Of a DNA stretch of 64,000 bases, positions 15,962 through 25,705 are shown in pieces (the stretch's first letter is position 1; every line of letters begins with the position of its first letter). The stretch spans positions 124,001-188,000 of the forward strand of contig JANQRI010000019.1 of NCBI GenBank assembly GCA_028284675.1. Reading direction: 5' to 3'. Both the position numbers and the translations under genes were made by a program. The stretch comes from Gammaproteobacteria bacterium (GTDB lineage: Bacteria > Pseudomonadota > Gammaproteobacteria > HTCC5015). The notes below the pieces were generated by a model, which worked only from the letters and a program-made list of their open reading frames with translations, was not told the origin of the DNA and made no database searches.

Positions 15962-16642
15962 ATGGATGGAATAAACAATGATGTTTTGCAAAACCTTGGC
16001 TTGGCAGCTAATGAAAATTTGCAAACTGCACCGCGTAGCAATGATGATCTGGGAATCAGTGATTACTTAAACCTAATGATTGCACAGATTCAAAATCAGG
16101 ATCCCTTTGAGCCCATGGAAAATGGTCAGTTCATCAGCCAGTTGGCTGAATTTGGTACTGTCTCAGGAATTGAAGAACTGCAGCAGTCCTTTGCCGGATT
16201 TAGTGAGTCTATGTTCTCGAATCAGGCGTTACAGGCGGCCAGCCTGGTGGGACGGGTCGTACAGGTGCCGCAAAACGTGGTCTCTCTGCAGGCAGGTGTG
16301 CCGGTCACTGGTGCAGTGGATCTTGAAGAGGGTGCTGCGGGTGTGCGCATCAATATTTCCGATTTGCAGGGTAATCTGGTGCAAACGATGGATCTTGGGT
16401 CTCAAGGTGCCGGTTCGGTTGAGTTTGTTTGGGATGGAACGAACCTGACTGGTCAGAGTGCGCCACCAGGAAGCTACCAGATTACTGCACAGGCTTTGGC
16501 GAATAATGAAGCAATTGCATTGAATACTTTTATTGATGAGAGAGTTGAAAGTGTTGCGTTGGGCGGGGCTGGACAACAGATTAGTTTATCGCTTGCAAGC
16601 GGGGATAATGTTTCATTTCAACAGGTGCGTTTAATCAGGTAG
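15962..16642 (+). CDS. flgD: FlgD, hook cap / assembly scaffold
   Basis: 226 residues. The N-terminal part has DYLNLMIAQIQNQDPFEPMENGQFISQLAEF, the conserved FlgD motif, and the C-terminal part has an FlgD Ig-like/Tudor region (VEFVWDGTNLTGQSAPPGSYQITAQA). Role: caps the growing hook and guides FlgE polymerisation, then is lost. AAGGA lies upstream of the ATG. Next gene is flgE, 68 bases on, with no promoter recognised in the gap. Confidence 0.9.
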   Translation: MDGINNDVLQNLGLAANENLQTAPRSNDDLGISDYLNLMIAQIQNQDPFEPMENGQFISQLAEFGTVSGIEELQQSFAGFSESMFSNQALQAASLVGRVVQVPQNVVSLQAGVPVTGAVDLEEGAAGVRINISDLQGNLVQTMDLGSQGAGSVEFVWDGTNLTGQSAPPGSYQITAQALANNEAIALNTFIDERVESVALGGAGQQISLSLASGDNVSFQQVRLIR

Positions 16643-16710
16643 CAAGAATAACATTGCTCTGATGAATTGTTAGAAAATAAACAGTTTGATATTGGTGAAA
16701 GGAGTCTAAA

Positions 16711-17937
16711 ATGGCGTTTGAAACAGCATTAACCGGATTGAATGCAGCTTCCTCAAATCTGGATGTGATTGGCAATAATATTGCAAATACCGCAACTGCG
16801 GGATTTAAAGAATCGCGAATCAGTTTTGGAGATATTTATGCAGTGAATAACCTGGGTATCACACAGAATGCAATTGGGCAGGGTGTACGGGTAACCGATG
16901 TTAGTCAGCAATTTGTGCAGGGTGATTTAACATTTACTGATAATAATCTGGACATGGCGGTTTCCGGTCGCGGATTCTTCAGGTTAAATGATAATGGCGG
17001 CATTATATACAGTCGTGCAGGTGAATTTGGGGTTGACCGTAACGGTTTTATGGTTAATGCCTCGAATCAACGCTTGACCGGCTTCCAAGGAGATGCAACC
17101 GGTAACATAACAGGAGTATTGGGGGATCTGCAGGTCAGTACTGCAAATCAGCAACCGCTGGCCACGACCACTATTGATTTAGGTGCCAATATTGATGCCA
17201 GTGAACCTATACCACCGGCCTTTGTAGTGACTCCTTCCGGGCCGGACCCGTCGACTTACAATCATGCAACATCCGCAACAATATATGATTCCTTGGGTGC
17301 TGAGCATGTAGCGACTTTGTATTTTCGTAAAGACGCGGCTAACCAATGGCAAACATTTTCGTTTGTTGATGGTGTTCAGATTGATGGCCCTGATGTAATT
17401 ACTTTTAACACAGATGGCAGTCTAAACCAGATAAACGGTGCTGCGGTTACGACCTTAACCGCACCAGCCTTTAACCCAGGTGGTGGTGCTGCCAATATTA
17501 CGCTGACTTTGGATTATGCTGATCTTACCCAGTACGGTGCACCGTTTGGAGTCAGTTCATTGTCACAAAATGGTTTTCCGACCGGCCGGCTTAGTGATAT
17601 TGATGTGGATATAACCGGTGTAATTTTTGCGCGTTATACCAATGGCCAGTCATTGGCGCTGGGTCAGGTGGTATTGGCCAACTTTGCAAACGTACAGGGT
17701 TTGAGACCATTGGGTAATACTGCCTGGGCTGAAACATTTACATCCGGCGCCCCCTTGGTTGGTCCGCCGTCCTCAGCAGACCTGGGTTTTATTCAATCAG
17801 GTGCACTTGAACAGTCTAATGTGGATTTGACGGCCGAGTTGGTTGGATTGATTACCGCGCAAAGAAGTTATCAGGCTAATGCGCAGGTGATTAGTACCGC
17901 GGATGATATAACGCAGACGATTATTAACATTCGTTAA
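16711..17937 (+). CDS. flgE: FlgE, hook protein
   Basis: 408 residues. The N-terminus (ALTGLNAASSNLDVIGNNIANTATAGFKESR) and C-terminus (GALEQSNVDLTAELVGLITAQRSYQANAQVIS) are the conserved axial D0 helices; the middle carries the FlgE D2-type beta region (ATIYDSLGAEHVATLYF). Role: polymerises to the flexible hook joining rod and filament. Length matches short gammaproteobacterial hook proteins. GGAG precedes the ATG at proper spacing. It sits between flgD and flgF as usual. Confidence 0.93.
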   Translation: MAFETALTGLNAASSNLDVIGNNIANTATAGFKESRISFGDIYAVNNLGITQNAIGQGVRVTDVSQQFVQGDLTFTDNNLDMAVSGRGFFRLNDNGGIIYSRAGEFGVDRNGFMVNASNQRLTGFQGDATGNITGVLGDLQVSTANQQPLATTTIDLGANIDASEPIPPAFVVTPSGPDPSTYNHATSATIYDSLGAEHVATLYFRKDAANQWQTFSFVDGVQIDGPDVITFNTDGSLNQINGAAVTTLTAPAFNPGGGAANITLTLDYADLTQYGAPFGVSSLSQNGFPTGRLSDIDVDITGVIFARYTNGQSLALGQVVLANFANVQGLRPLGNTAWAETFTSGAPLVGPPSSADLGFIQSGALEQSNVDLTAELVGLITAQRSYQANAQVISTADDITQTIINIR

Positions 17938-17987
17938 TTGATGATTGGCTGAGTTTGTTTCCAACAATTACATAAAGAGAGTATTGC

Positions 17988-18734
17988 ATGGACCGTTTAA
18001 TCTATACCGCAATGACAGGCGCAAAACATGTGATGCTGCAGCTGGCAAACAATAACCATAATCTGGCTAATATCAGCACTGCAGGTTTTAAAGGGGACTA
18101 TGATGTTTTCAGAAGTCTGCCTTTAACCGGGCCCGGATATCAGACCAGAGTCTATGTTGAAGAGCAGCGGGTGGGTGCGGATTATGCGCCCGGCTCATTA
18201 CTGTTTACCGGGCGCGAATTGGATCTGGCAATAAACGGGGATGGTTTTATAGCGGTGCAGGCTGCGGATGGAACTGAAGCATATACCCGTTCAGGTGATT
18301 TGCGTGTTACTACTGCGGGTTTGGTAGAAACCGGAGCCGGTCATCCTGTTTTTGGTGAAACCGGAATAGTTTCGATACCACCGTTTGAAAAACTGGAAAT
18401 TGGCATTGATGGCACTATTTCGATACGCCCATTGGGACAGGATGTGTCCACTTTGGCAGTTGTTGACCGGGTAAGGCTGGTAAACCCGCCGATAGACCAG
18501 CTGGTAAAACGCAATGACGGTTTGTTTCAGGTAAGGTCTTTGGAACCCCAGCCGGCTGATGCCGCAGTAACAGTGACATCAGGTTCTTTAGAGGCCAGTA
18601 ATGTGAATGCGGTTGATGCAATGGTCAATATGATCCAGTTATCCCGCCAGTTTGAAATGAATGTCAAAATGATGGAGCAGGCTGAAAATACCGATCGTGC
18701 ATCGGCAAGTTTAATGAGACTGGCACAGGGTTGA
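17988..18734 (+). CDS. flgF: FlgF, proximal rod protein
   Basis: 248 residues, standard. DRLIYTAMTGAKHVMLQLANNNHNLANISTAGFKGDYDVF is the FlgF N-terminus; GSLEASNVNAVDAMVNMIQLSRQFEMNVKMM is the conserved C-terminal axial helix. The central region (LDLAINGDGFIAVQAADGTEAYTRSGDL) is common to FlgE, FlgF and FlgG. Role: rod subunit connecting FlgC and FlgG. Ribosome-binding site AAAGAGA before the ATG; position between flgE and flgG. Confidence 0.92.
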   Translation: MDRLIYTAMTGAKHVMLQLANNNHNLANISTAGFKGDYDVFRSLPLTGPGYQTRVYVEEQRVGADYAPGSLLFTGRELDLAINGDGFIAVQAADGTEAYTRSGDLRVTTAGLVETGAGHPVFGETGIVSIPPFEKLEIGIDGTISIRPLGQDVSTLAVVDRVRLVNPPIDQLVKRNDGLFQVRSLEPQPADAAVTVTSGSLEASNVNAVDAMVNMIQLSRQFEMNVKMMEQAENTDRASASLMRLAQG

Positions 18735-18796
18735 TTGATGGTTTTTTTGAACTGTATAAATCAGCTTTTTATATCCCTATATAAAGGAGCGGCATA

Positions 18797-19582
18797 ATGA
18801 ATCCGGCTTTATGGGTAGCAAAAACCGGTTTGGACGCACAGCAGACACGTATGTCTGTGGTTTCCAATAATCTGGCTAATGTAAATACAGTAGGTTTTAA
18901 ACGTGACAGGCCCGTTTTCGAGGATTTGCTGTATCAGACGGTGCGGCAAGCAGGTGCATCTTCCTCACAGGATTCTGAATTGCCTTCAGGTCTGACCATC
19001 GGAACCGGTGTGCGTATTGTTTCGACGGAGAAGCTATTTACCCAGGGCAATCTGGTGACTTCCGATAATCAACTGGATATAGCGATTCAGGGGCGTGGTT
19101 TTTATGAAATTTTATTGCCGGATGGAACAAGCGCATATACCCGGGATGGTGCGTTCCAGGTTGATTCTCAAGGTCAATTAGTTAACCCAAGCGGTTATGT
19201 ATTGCAGCCGGGCATTACAATTCCGGCGCAAACTATTAATGTTACGATTGGTACGGATGGTACGGTATCGGCACTGACATCCGGAAACTCCACACCGACT
19301 CAGATAGGTACTCTGCAGCTGATTGATTTTATCAACCCAACCGGTTTGCAGCCGCGTGGAGAAAATTTGTTTTTGGAAACCGCCGCCAGCGGTTCACCGC
19401 AACCCGGTACGCCGGGATTAAATGGGCTTGGTACTCTGGTTCAGGGTTCGCTGGAAACTTCCAATGTGAATGTTGTCGAGGAGCTGGTCAATATGATTGA
19501 GACGCAGCGCGCATATGAAATTAATTCCAGAGCGATAGAAACTGCTGATGAGATGCTGCAATTTATCAGCAATAACCTTTAG
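18797..19582 (+). CDS. flgG: FlgG, distal rod protein
   Basis: 261 residues, the exact usual length. MNPALWVAKTGLDAQQTRMSVVSNNLANVNTVGFKRDRPVFEDLLYQTVR is diagnostic, and SLETSNVNVVEELVNMIETQRAYEINSRAIETADEMLQ closes the protein. Role: builds the distal rod that passes the P and L rings. AAAGGAGC ribosome-binding site. The downstream flgH starts ten bases after the stop. Confidence 0.95.
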   Translation: MNPALWVAKTGLDAQQTRMSVVSNNLANVNTVGFKRDRPVFEDLLYQTVRQAGASSSQDSELPSGLTIGTGVRIVSTEKLFTQGNLVTSDNQLDIAIQGRGFYEILLPDGTSAYTRDGAFQVDSQGQLVNPSGYVLQPGITIPAQTINVTIGTDGTVSALTSGNSTPTQIGTLQLIDFINPTGLQPRGENLFLETAASGSPQPGTPGLNGLGTLVQGSLETSNVNVVEELVNMIETQRAYEINSRAIETADEMLQFISNNL

Positions 19583-19592
19583 GGTTTTCATA

Positions 19593-20264
19593 ATGAAAAT
19601 AGCAAAATTTACTGCATTGTTATTATTTGTCGCATTTTTTACAGCCTGCTCTTCCGCAGGCAGGTTAAAAGATTCGGCTTATGCACCGGTGATGCCGGTA
19701 AAGCCTCCGGCGGCGGAAAGCGAAGGTGCTATATACCATGTAAATACCAATCGGTTTTTATTTGAAGATATCAAAGCCCGGAGAATTGGAGACACAATTA
19801 CAGTTGTTTTGGAAGAGTCGACCAATGCAAGCAAATCTGCCAGCACGTCTGCAAAAAAAGATACGGATTTCACGACACCCAGTCCTACAGTATTCGGTAA
19901 AACCGTGACCAAAGACGGGCGGGAAGTATTGGTAATGGATGTGGATTCCGGCTATGAGTTTTCCGGTGAAGGCGATAGCTCCCAAAGCAATAGTCTGACC
20001 GGCAGTATTACAGTCACTGTCGTGGATATTCACCCTAATGGTAATCTGGTGGTTCGTGGTGAAAAGCTATTAACGCTAAATCAAGGTAGTGAGGTGATTA
20101 GGATATCAGGGATTGTGCGGCCAATTGATGTGACTCCACAGAACACGGTGCTTTCAACCAAAATCGCTGCAGCGGAAATTACCTATAGCGGTAATGGCTT
20201 GGTCGCTGAGAGTAACCGGGCTGGTTGGTTTACACGGTTCTTTAGCGCTATCTGGCCGTTTTAG
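19593..20264 (+). CDS. flgH: FlgH, L-ring lipoprotein
   Basis: 223 residues from the ATG at 19593. A lipoprotein signal has its lipobox FTAC at residues 16-19, so Cys19 is the modified residue of the mature protein. The body shows NRFLFEDIKARRIGDTITVVLEESTNASKSAST and NGNLVVRGEKLLTLNQGSEVIRISGIVRP, the FlgH signature. Role: forms the L ring in the outer membrane around the rod. A longer frame from 19548 overlaps flgG and would bury the lipoprotein signal, so it is rejected. Mature length is normal. Confidence 0.93.
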   Translation: MKIAKFTALLLFVAFFTACSSAGRLKDSAYAPVMPVKPPAAESEGAIYHVNTNRFLFEDIKARRIGDTITVVLEESTNASKSASTSAKKDTDFTTPSPTVFGKTVTKDGREVLVMDVDSGYEFSGEGDSSQSNSLTGSITVTVVDIHPNGNLVVRGEKLLTLNQGSEVIRISGIVRPIDVTPQNTVLSTKIAAAEITYSGNGLVAESNRAGWFTRFFSAIWPF

Positions 20265-20299
20265 TCTGTGGTTTGGTTTATTTATGGTGGTTAAATAAT

Positions 20300-21418
20300 A
20301 TGCGACTCAAAAATCTTCTTTTTATTTATATACTGATTGCAGCCTGTTTATTGTTAGGTGGAGGCCGGGTCAATGCAGAGCGGGTAAAGGATATTGCCTC
20401 AGTCGCAGGAGTGCGGACCAATCAACTGGTTGGTTACGGCCTGGTTGTCGGTTTGGATGGATCTGGGGATCAAACCAGCCAGACGCCTTTTACCACGCAA
20501 AGTTTAAAAAGTATGTTGGCGCAGTACGGTGTCACCGTTCCGGATAATGTTAATCCGCAAGTTAAAAATGTTGCTGCAGTATCCGTACATGCGGAACTGC
20601 CCCCGTTTGCGAAACCCGGGCAGGCGATTGATATAACAGTTTCCTCATTAGGCAATGCAAAGAGTTTGCGGGGCGGCAGTTTATTGATGACACCGTTACG
20701 TGGTGCAGATGGTCAGGTTTATGCAGTGGCACAGGGAAACCTGATTGTCGGTGGTTTGGGCGTTGATGGTGGTGATGGTTCAAGCATCACCATTAATATT
20801 CCGAGTGTAGGGCGTATCCCCAATGGTGCTACAGTTGAACGTATCGTGGCAAACCGCTTTAACAGTAGTCCATATCTGGTGCTCAATCTGCATACGGCTG
20901 ATTTTACGACTTCAACGCGGTTGGAGCAGGCGATCAATGAAGCTAATGGTGAACGTATTGCTGAGTCGATCGATGCAGTATCGGTGCGGGTGAAAGCCCC
21001 GGAAACTATCAATGAGCGTGTGGCATTTATGTCTTTTTTGGAAAACTTACCGGTACAGACCGGAGATGCCGCTGCAAAAGTTATTGTGAACTCCAGGACA
21101 GGCACAGTCGTGATTGGCTCGCATGTGAGAGTGACACCGGCAGCCGTGTCACATGGAAGCCTGGCTGTGACGATTACCAGCGACCCGCTGGTTAGTCAGC
21201 CGTCACCTTTTTCCGATGGTGTAACCGAGGTTGTTCCACGTGCAGATATCAGTGTGGAGCAGGAGGATGCGCGTATGTTTAAATTTGATCCCGGAGTAAC
21301 TCTTGATGAAATTGTGCGGGCTGTTAACCAGGTAGGTGCGGCTCCCGGGGATTTGGTTGCGATTCTGGAAGCATTAAAAGAAGCTGGTGCGTTACGCGCA
21401 CAGTTGGTGGTAATTTAA
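20300..21418 (+). CDS. flgI: FlgI, P-ring protein
   Basis: 372 residues from the ATG at 20300. A Sec signal (hydrophobic 5-22, cleavage after about VNA at 27) is followed by ERVKDIASVAGVRTNQLVGYGLVVGLDGSGDQT, an unmistakable FlgI start. Role: P ring in the peptidoglycan layer, assembled with FlgA's help. The longer reading from 20273 has an unfavourable start before the signal. The C-terminus contains TLDEIVRAVNQVGAAPGDLVAILEALKEAGALRAQLVVI, the conserved end. Confidence 0.95.
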   Translation: MRLKNLLFIYILIAACLLLGGGRVNAERVKDIASVAGVRTNQLVGYGLVVGLDGSGDQTSQTPFTTQSLKSMLAQYGVTVPDNVNPQVKNVAAVSVHAELPPFAKPGQAIDITVSSLGNAKSLRGGSLLMTPLRGADGQVYAVAQGNLIVGGLGVDGGDGSSITINIPSVGRIPNGATVERIVANRFNSSPYLVLNLHTADFTTSTRLEQAINEANGERIAESIDAVSVRVKAPETINERVAFMSFLENLPVQTGDAAAKVIVNSRTGTVVIGSHVRVTPAAVSHGSLAVTITSDPLVSQPSPFSDGVTEVVPRADISVEQEDARMFKFDPGVTLDEIVRAVNQVGAAPGDLVAILEALKEAGALRAQLVVI

Positions 21419-21437
21419 CGGTGTATGGTATTGCTAG

Positions 21438-22409
21438 ATGATTAACAATGCTGCTTCAGGTGGGGTGTATACAGATTTTACCGGTCTGGCAAATCTGCGG
21501 GCGGAGGCCAGGCAGGATTCGGAAGAGGCCAGGCGTGCGGTTGCGGCGCAGTTTGAAGCACTTTATGTGCAAATGATGTTGAAAAGTATGCGGGATTCTG
21601 TAGCCAAGAGTGATTTGTTTTCCGGGTCAAAGCAGTCTTTTTATAGTGGCATGTATGATCAGCAGTTGGCACTGCATATAGCAGAAGATAAAGGCATTGG
21701 TTTGGCAGACATGATTTACCGGCAGCTGGGTGCTTCTGCTTCCGATGAAAAAACCGAGCATAAGCCCAGCCTGATACATCGTCGCGAGCTGCCGGCGGTA
21801 CACTATCCCGATAGAGTTGCAGCAGAGCCGGATACTAAACTTCCCGAAAAAGACGTTATCCCGGTGGATACGGCGCGAAATGCCACTGTTAAGCAGGAGC
21901 AGACATGGGAGACGCCAGAGCAGTTTGTGCAGAGAATTTTACCGGCGGTTGAATCCGCCGGTAAAAAACTGGGTGTTGACTCTGGCGCCATACTGGCTAT
22001 TGCGGTACTGGAAACCGGGTGGGGAGAGCATATGATTCGGCATGCAGATGGCAGCAACAGTTACAATCTGTTTGGAATTAAAGCCGGGCCCGGTTGGCAG
22101 GGAGCACATGTTGTGTCTTCTACGCTGGAATTTGATGGTAATGCATTGACACGCAGGCAAGAACCTTTTCGTGCATATTCTTCAGTTGAAGAGTCAGTAA
22201 ATGATTTCACCGTCTTTCTACAAACGAATCCCCGCTACTCTGATGCCCTTGAGGCGGGAATAAATTCTGAGCGGTTTTTTCAAAGGTTGCACAAGGCTGG
22301 ATATGCAACTGATCCTCAGTATGCTGAGAAACTTGGATCTGTTATGAATAGCGTTACTATGAAGGCTGTTCTCAAGAGATATGATATTGCGTCGATAAAC
22401 AGCAGATAA
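21438..22409 (+). CDS. flgJ: FlgJ, rod scaffold and peptidoglycan hydrolase
   Basis: 323 residues, the two-domain type. Residues about 20-100 are the rod-capping domain (AVAAQFEALYVQMMLKSMRDSVAKSDLF); residues about 150-310 are a glucosaminidase domain with catalytic Glu in ILAIAVLETGWGEHMI and NLFGIKAG. Role: caps the rod during assembly and cuts peptidoglycan to let it through. Presence of the hydrolase half is the gammaproteobacterial form. The gene starts 19 bases after flgI; a small inverted repeat follows before flgK. Confidence 0.93.
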   Translation: MINNAASGGVYTDFTGLANLRAEARQDSEEARRAVAAQFEALYVQMMLKSMRDSVAKSDLFSGSKQSFYSGMYDQQLALHIAEDKGIGLADMIYRQLGASASDEKTEHKPSLIHRRELPAVHYPDRVAAEPDTKLPEKDVIPVDTARNATVKQEQTWETPEQFVQRILPAVESAGKKLGVDSGAILAIAVLETGWGEHMIRHADGSNSYNLFGIKAGPGWQGAHVVSSTLEFDGNALTRRQEPFRAYSSVEESVNDFTVFLQTNPRYSDALEAGINSERFFQRLHKAGYATDPQYAEKLGSVMNSVTMKAVLKRYDIASINSR

Positions 22410-22424
22410 GGATACCGTATAAGG

Positions 22425-22448
22425 TTTTTTAGCTGAGTTGCTAAAAAA
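22425..22448. other. Hairpin between flgJ and flgK
   Basis: TTTTTTAGC (22425-22433), loop TGAGTT, GCTAAAAAA (22440-22448): nine paired bases, AT-rich, 13 bases before the flgK start. It lacks a following T run, so it is not a classical terminator. In RNA it would sit over the flgK ribosome-binding region. Confidence 0.5.
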
Positions 22449-22461
22449 ATGCAGGATATAT

Positions 22462-24357
22462 ATGACCGATTTTTTAAACACTGCTGTATCAGGTTTGCTG
22501 GCGTTTCAGCGTGCACTGGCTACTTCCAGTCATAATGTATCCAATGCTAATACACCGGGTTTCTCTCGTCAGCGGGTTGAACTGGCTTCGCGCAATCCCC
22601 AGGAGTTCAGCAACGGTTTTGTTGGGAAGGGGACTGTGGTCCGTGATATTACACGGGTGACCAATCAATTTGTTATTGCCCAAATACAAACTATAAGCTC
22701 GGATAATGCCCGTTTAAGCACATTTTCGTCTTTGACCAGGCAGGTCGATAATCTACTGGCGGATGATCTGGGCGGGCTTTCGGGTGTGTTACAGAATTTT
22801 TTTAGCAGCGTGCAAGGTGTTTCCAATGATCCTGCGTCAATATCCGCGCGACAGGTGATGTTGGGTGAGGCGCAAAATATTGCAGGTCGTTTTAATTTTT
22901 TGCAGACGCAACTCGACGAGCAAAATCAGAATGTTAATGAGCAGACTGTCGAGCTGGTTAATCAGATTAACAGTATCTCGCAAAATATAGGCGAGCTGAA
23001 CGGCAGAATCATTAGTGCCTCAAACAGTGGAGGCGTTGCCGAGCCGAATGATTTGCTGGATCAGCGTGATCAGTTAATTAATGAGCTTTCCGGATTAATT
23101 GGGGTAACCACAATAGAAGCTGATAATGGCGCATTGAATGTTTTTATCGGCAGCGGTCAGATGCTTGTCTTTGATACCAATGCACGCACACTAAGCACTA
23201 TACAAAATCCGGCTAATTTTTCAGAGTTAAATATTGCCTACCAAACAATAACCGGCACACTGGATATTACCCCGCAGTTATCCGGGGGGCAGCTGGGCGG
23301 TTTGCTGGATTTTCGTCGTGAAATTTTGACTCCAACGCTAAATGAACTGGGCAGGCTGGCGATGGTGCTGGCTGACACATTTAATACCCAGCACCGGGAA
23401 GGAATGGACCTGGATAATAATTTGGGTGGAGATTTTTTTAGCCTGCCACCAATCGGTGTTATTACAAACCAGGATAATACCGGTGCCGCCACAGTGACTG
23501 CGGCTGTGAGCGATGTAACGGCGTTGACCAGCTCGGATTATCGATTAACGTATGATGGCGCTAATTTTACCTTGACGCGTTTGTCGGATAATACTTCGGT
23601 GACAGGCGCCAGTCCTTTGTCGATGGATGGATTTGATGTCACGATAGCCGGTGCTGCGGCTGCCGGAGATTCCTTTTTAGTTCGCCCTACCAATACTGCA
23701 GCCCGTGATGTATCTGTATTAGTGGATAATGTGAATCGGATTGCTGCAGCGAATCCGGTGCGTACCGAGACTTCCGTCAATAACCTGGGGAGTGCGGAAA
23801 TCAGTTTTACCCAGATTCTGGATATTACAGACACTGATTTACTGGATACCGTAGAAATCGTATTCAATAACCCTCCGACAGATTTTGATATTGTTAATAT
23901 TACAGATGCGACCACTATCGCTGCCGGTGTGCCTTATACCAGTGGTGCAAATATCGATTTTAATGGTCTCAGGGTGAGTGTGACCGGTAATCCGGCTGCC
24001 GGCGACCGGTTTTCAGTTGAACACAATATAGATGGTGTCAGCGATAACCGTAATGCATTACTGTTGTCTGGATTGCAGACTCAGGGCTTGGTTGGTGGTT
24101 CGGCCTCTTATCAGGAGGCATATGCTACCACAATCGGAAGAGTCGGTACGCTTGCAAGACAGGCCGATATCAATGGGGATGCCCAAAGCCGTTTATTAGA
24201 GCGGGCATTGCAGCGCCGTGATGAAATATCGGGGGTTAATTTAGATGAAGAAGCCGCAAATCTGCTCAGGTTTCAGCAAGCCTATGAGGCCGCAGCACAA
24301 GTCATTGCGGTGTCGGACACGCTTTTTCAGACATTATTAAACTCAGTCAGACGTTAA
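22462..24357 (+). CDS. flgK: FlgK, hook-filament junction protein HAP1
   Basis: 631 residues from ATG 22462. N-terminal FLNTAVSGLLAFQRALATSSHNVSNANTPGFSRQRVEL and C-terminal VNLDEEAANLLRFQQAYEAAAQVIAVSDTLFQTLLNSVRR are diagnostic. It is longer than the enteric 547-residue protein because of two beta modules of the form 'FxVTxxGxPxxGDxFxV' at about nt 23520-23690 and 23860-24030. Role: first junction protein between hook and filament, chaperoned by FlgN. A TTG at 22438 gives an eight-residue extension but lies in the hairpin arm and is unlikely. Confidence 0.92.
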   Translation: MTDFLNTAVSGLLAFQRALATSSHNVSNANTPGFSRQRVELASRNPQEFSNGFVGKGTVVRDITRVTNQFVIAQIQTISSDNARLSTFSSLTRQVDNLLADDLGGLSGVLQNFFSSVQGVSNDPASISARQVMLGEAQNIAGRFNFLQTQLDEQNQNVNEQTVELVNQINSISQNIGELNGRIISASNSGGVAEPNDLLDQRDQLINELSGLIGVTTIEADNGALNVFIGSGQMLVFDTNARTLSTIQNPANFSELNIAYQTITGTLDITPQLSGGQLGGLLDFRREILTPTLNELGRLAMVLADTFNTQHREGMDLDNNLGGDFFSLPPIGVITNQDNTGAATVTAAVSDVTALTSSDYRLTYDGANFTLTRLSDNTSVTGASPLSMDGFDVTIAGAAAAGDSFLVRPTNTAARDVSVLVDNVNRIAAANPVRTETSVNNLGSAEISFTQILDITDTDLLDTVEIVFNNPPTDFDIVNITDATTIAAGVPYTSGANIDFNGLRVSVTGNPAAGDRFSVEHNIDGVSDNRNALLLSGLQTQGLVGGSASYQEAYATTIGRVGTLARQADINGDAQSRLLERALQRRDEISGVNLDEEAANLLRFQQAYEAAAQVIAVSDTLFQTLLNSVRR

Positions 24358-24366
24358 TTCAAAGTT

Positions 24367-25572
24367 ATGAGAGTATCGACACAACTTTTTTTCAGGCAAT
24401 TTAACAGTTCTTTGGAGATTCAGCAGAGTAATATTGCTAAATTGCAGCAACAGATTGCATCCGGGCGTCGCCTGTTAACGCCTTCCGATGATCCAGCGGG
24501 CGCATCTAGAGCACTGGATATGACGCAGGCAATCAGTCGCCTTGATCAGTTTAATAACAATGCGGTATTTGCCGAGCAGCGCCTGGGGTTGGAGGAAGCA
24601 ACATTAGACAGCCACACAAATTTATTGCAACGTGTTAAAGAGCTGGCCATAGCGGCAGGTAACCTGGGTGCGCAATCGGCGGATACATTTACGGCAATTC
24701 GTTCTGAGCTTGAGCAACGCCTGCAGGAAGTATTAAATATCGCGAATACCCGTGACGGTAATGGTGAATATTTATTTGCCGGATTTCAGGGTGATGTACA
24801 GCCATTTGTGCTAAACGGTGGGGCTGTAAGCTATAACGGTGATCAGGGTCAGCAGATGTTGCAGGTTGGTGCCAACAAGCTCGTCGCAACCAGTGACTCA
24901 GGATATGAGGTTTTCCAGGCGATTCGTAATGGAAACGGGACATTTTCGGTAAACCTCAATTCAGCCAATAGCGGGAACGGTGTAATCGCCGCAGGCTCGA
25001 TTGTTGATTCAACCGTTTACCAGTTGCATGATTTCACAATTCAGTTTACTTCCGCGACGACTTACGATGTGATCAATAATACCACTGCTGCAACCATTAT
25101 TACCGGTGCCACTTATACTGACGGTCAGCCGATTACCTTTAACGGAATACAGACGAGTATTTCCGGTGCACCTCAAACAGGTGATGAGTTTTTTGTGCAA
25201 ACCAGTCGCAGCCAGGATATTTTTACCACCTTGCAAAACTTTATAGCCGCAGTCAGTGTTTATCCGGCTGATACAGCCGGGCAGGCAAGATCTCAGCAGG
25301 CGATTCAGAGCGTAATCGCCGACCTTGATCAGTCATTGGGGAAAGTACTGGAAATTCGTACTTCGGTTGGTGCGCGGCTTAATTCGATAGATTCTACAAG
25401 CGATGAAAATGAAGCGGTAAAAATAGAGTTTCAAAGAGCTTTGTCTGATATCCAGGATCTTGATTATGCTGAAGCAATAAGTGCTTTAGAGCTTCAGTTA
25501 TCCACTTTGGAGGCAACCCAGCAGAGCTTTATCGCATTACAGCGGCAATCTTTATTTGATTTTATTCGATAA
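24367..25572 (+). CDS. flgL: FlgL, hook-filament junction protein HAP3
   Basis: 401 residues. RVSTQLFFRQFNSSLEIQQSNIAKLQQQIASGRRLLTPSDDPAGASRALDM at the start and a C-terminal helical half (AEAISALELQLSTLEATQQSFIALQRQSLFDFIR) are typical of FlgL. The middle carries one copy of the same beta module seen twice in FlgK (about nt 25025-25205). Role: second junction protein, exported after FlgK. It starts ten bases after flgK with a weak ribosome-binding site, so translation may be coupled. Last gene of the hook operon; a hairpin follows. Confidence 0.92.
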   Translation: MRVSTQLFFRQFNSSLEIQQSNIAKLQQQIASGRRLLTPSDDPAGASRALDMTQAISRLDQFNNNAVFAEQRLGLEEATLDSHTNLLQRVKELAIAAGNLGAQSADTFTAIRSELEQRLQEVLNIANTRDGNGEYLFAGFQGDVQPFVLNGGAVSYNGDQGQQMLQVGANKLVATSDSGYEVFQAIRNGNGTFSVNLNSANSGNGVIAAGSIVDSTVYQLHDFTIQFTSATTYDVINNTTAATIITGATYTDGQPITFNGIQTSISGAPQTGDEFFVQTSRSQDIFTTLQNFIAAVSVYPADTAGQARSQQAIQSVIADLDQSLGKVLEIRTSVGARLNSIDSTSDENEAVKIEFQRALSDIQDLDYAEAISALELQLSTLEATQQSFIALQRQSLFDFIR

Positions 25573-25636
25573 ACCACCTATTTCAGACTCAATATAACTC
25601 TTCTGCTGCCGATAACGCCGGTAGGCAATTCGTCAT

Positions 25637-25657
25637 ATAAGCCGGATCCCGGCTTAT
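25637..25657 (+). terminator. Hairpin terminator-like element between flgL and fliC
   Basis: ATAAGCCGG (25637-25645), loop ATC, CCGGCTTAT (25649-25657): nine perfect base pairs ending the flgL unit. The following sequence has only a broken T run, so termination may be partial or Rho-assisted. Confidence 0.6.
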
Positions 25658-25705
25658 TCTCCGTTTGAATTATTTCTCATTTTTCTTAGAAATTTTCTTG
25701 ACATT

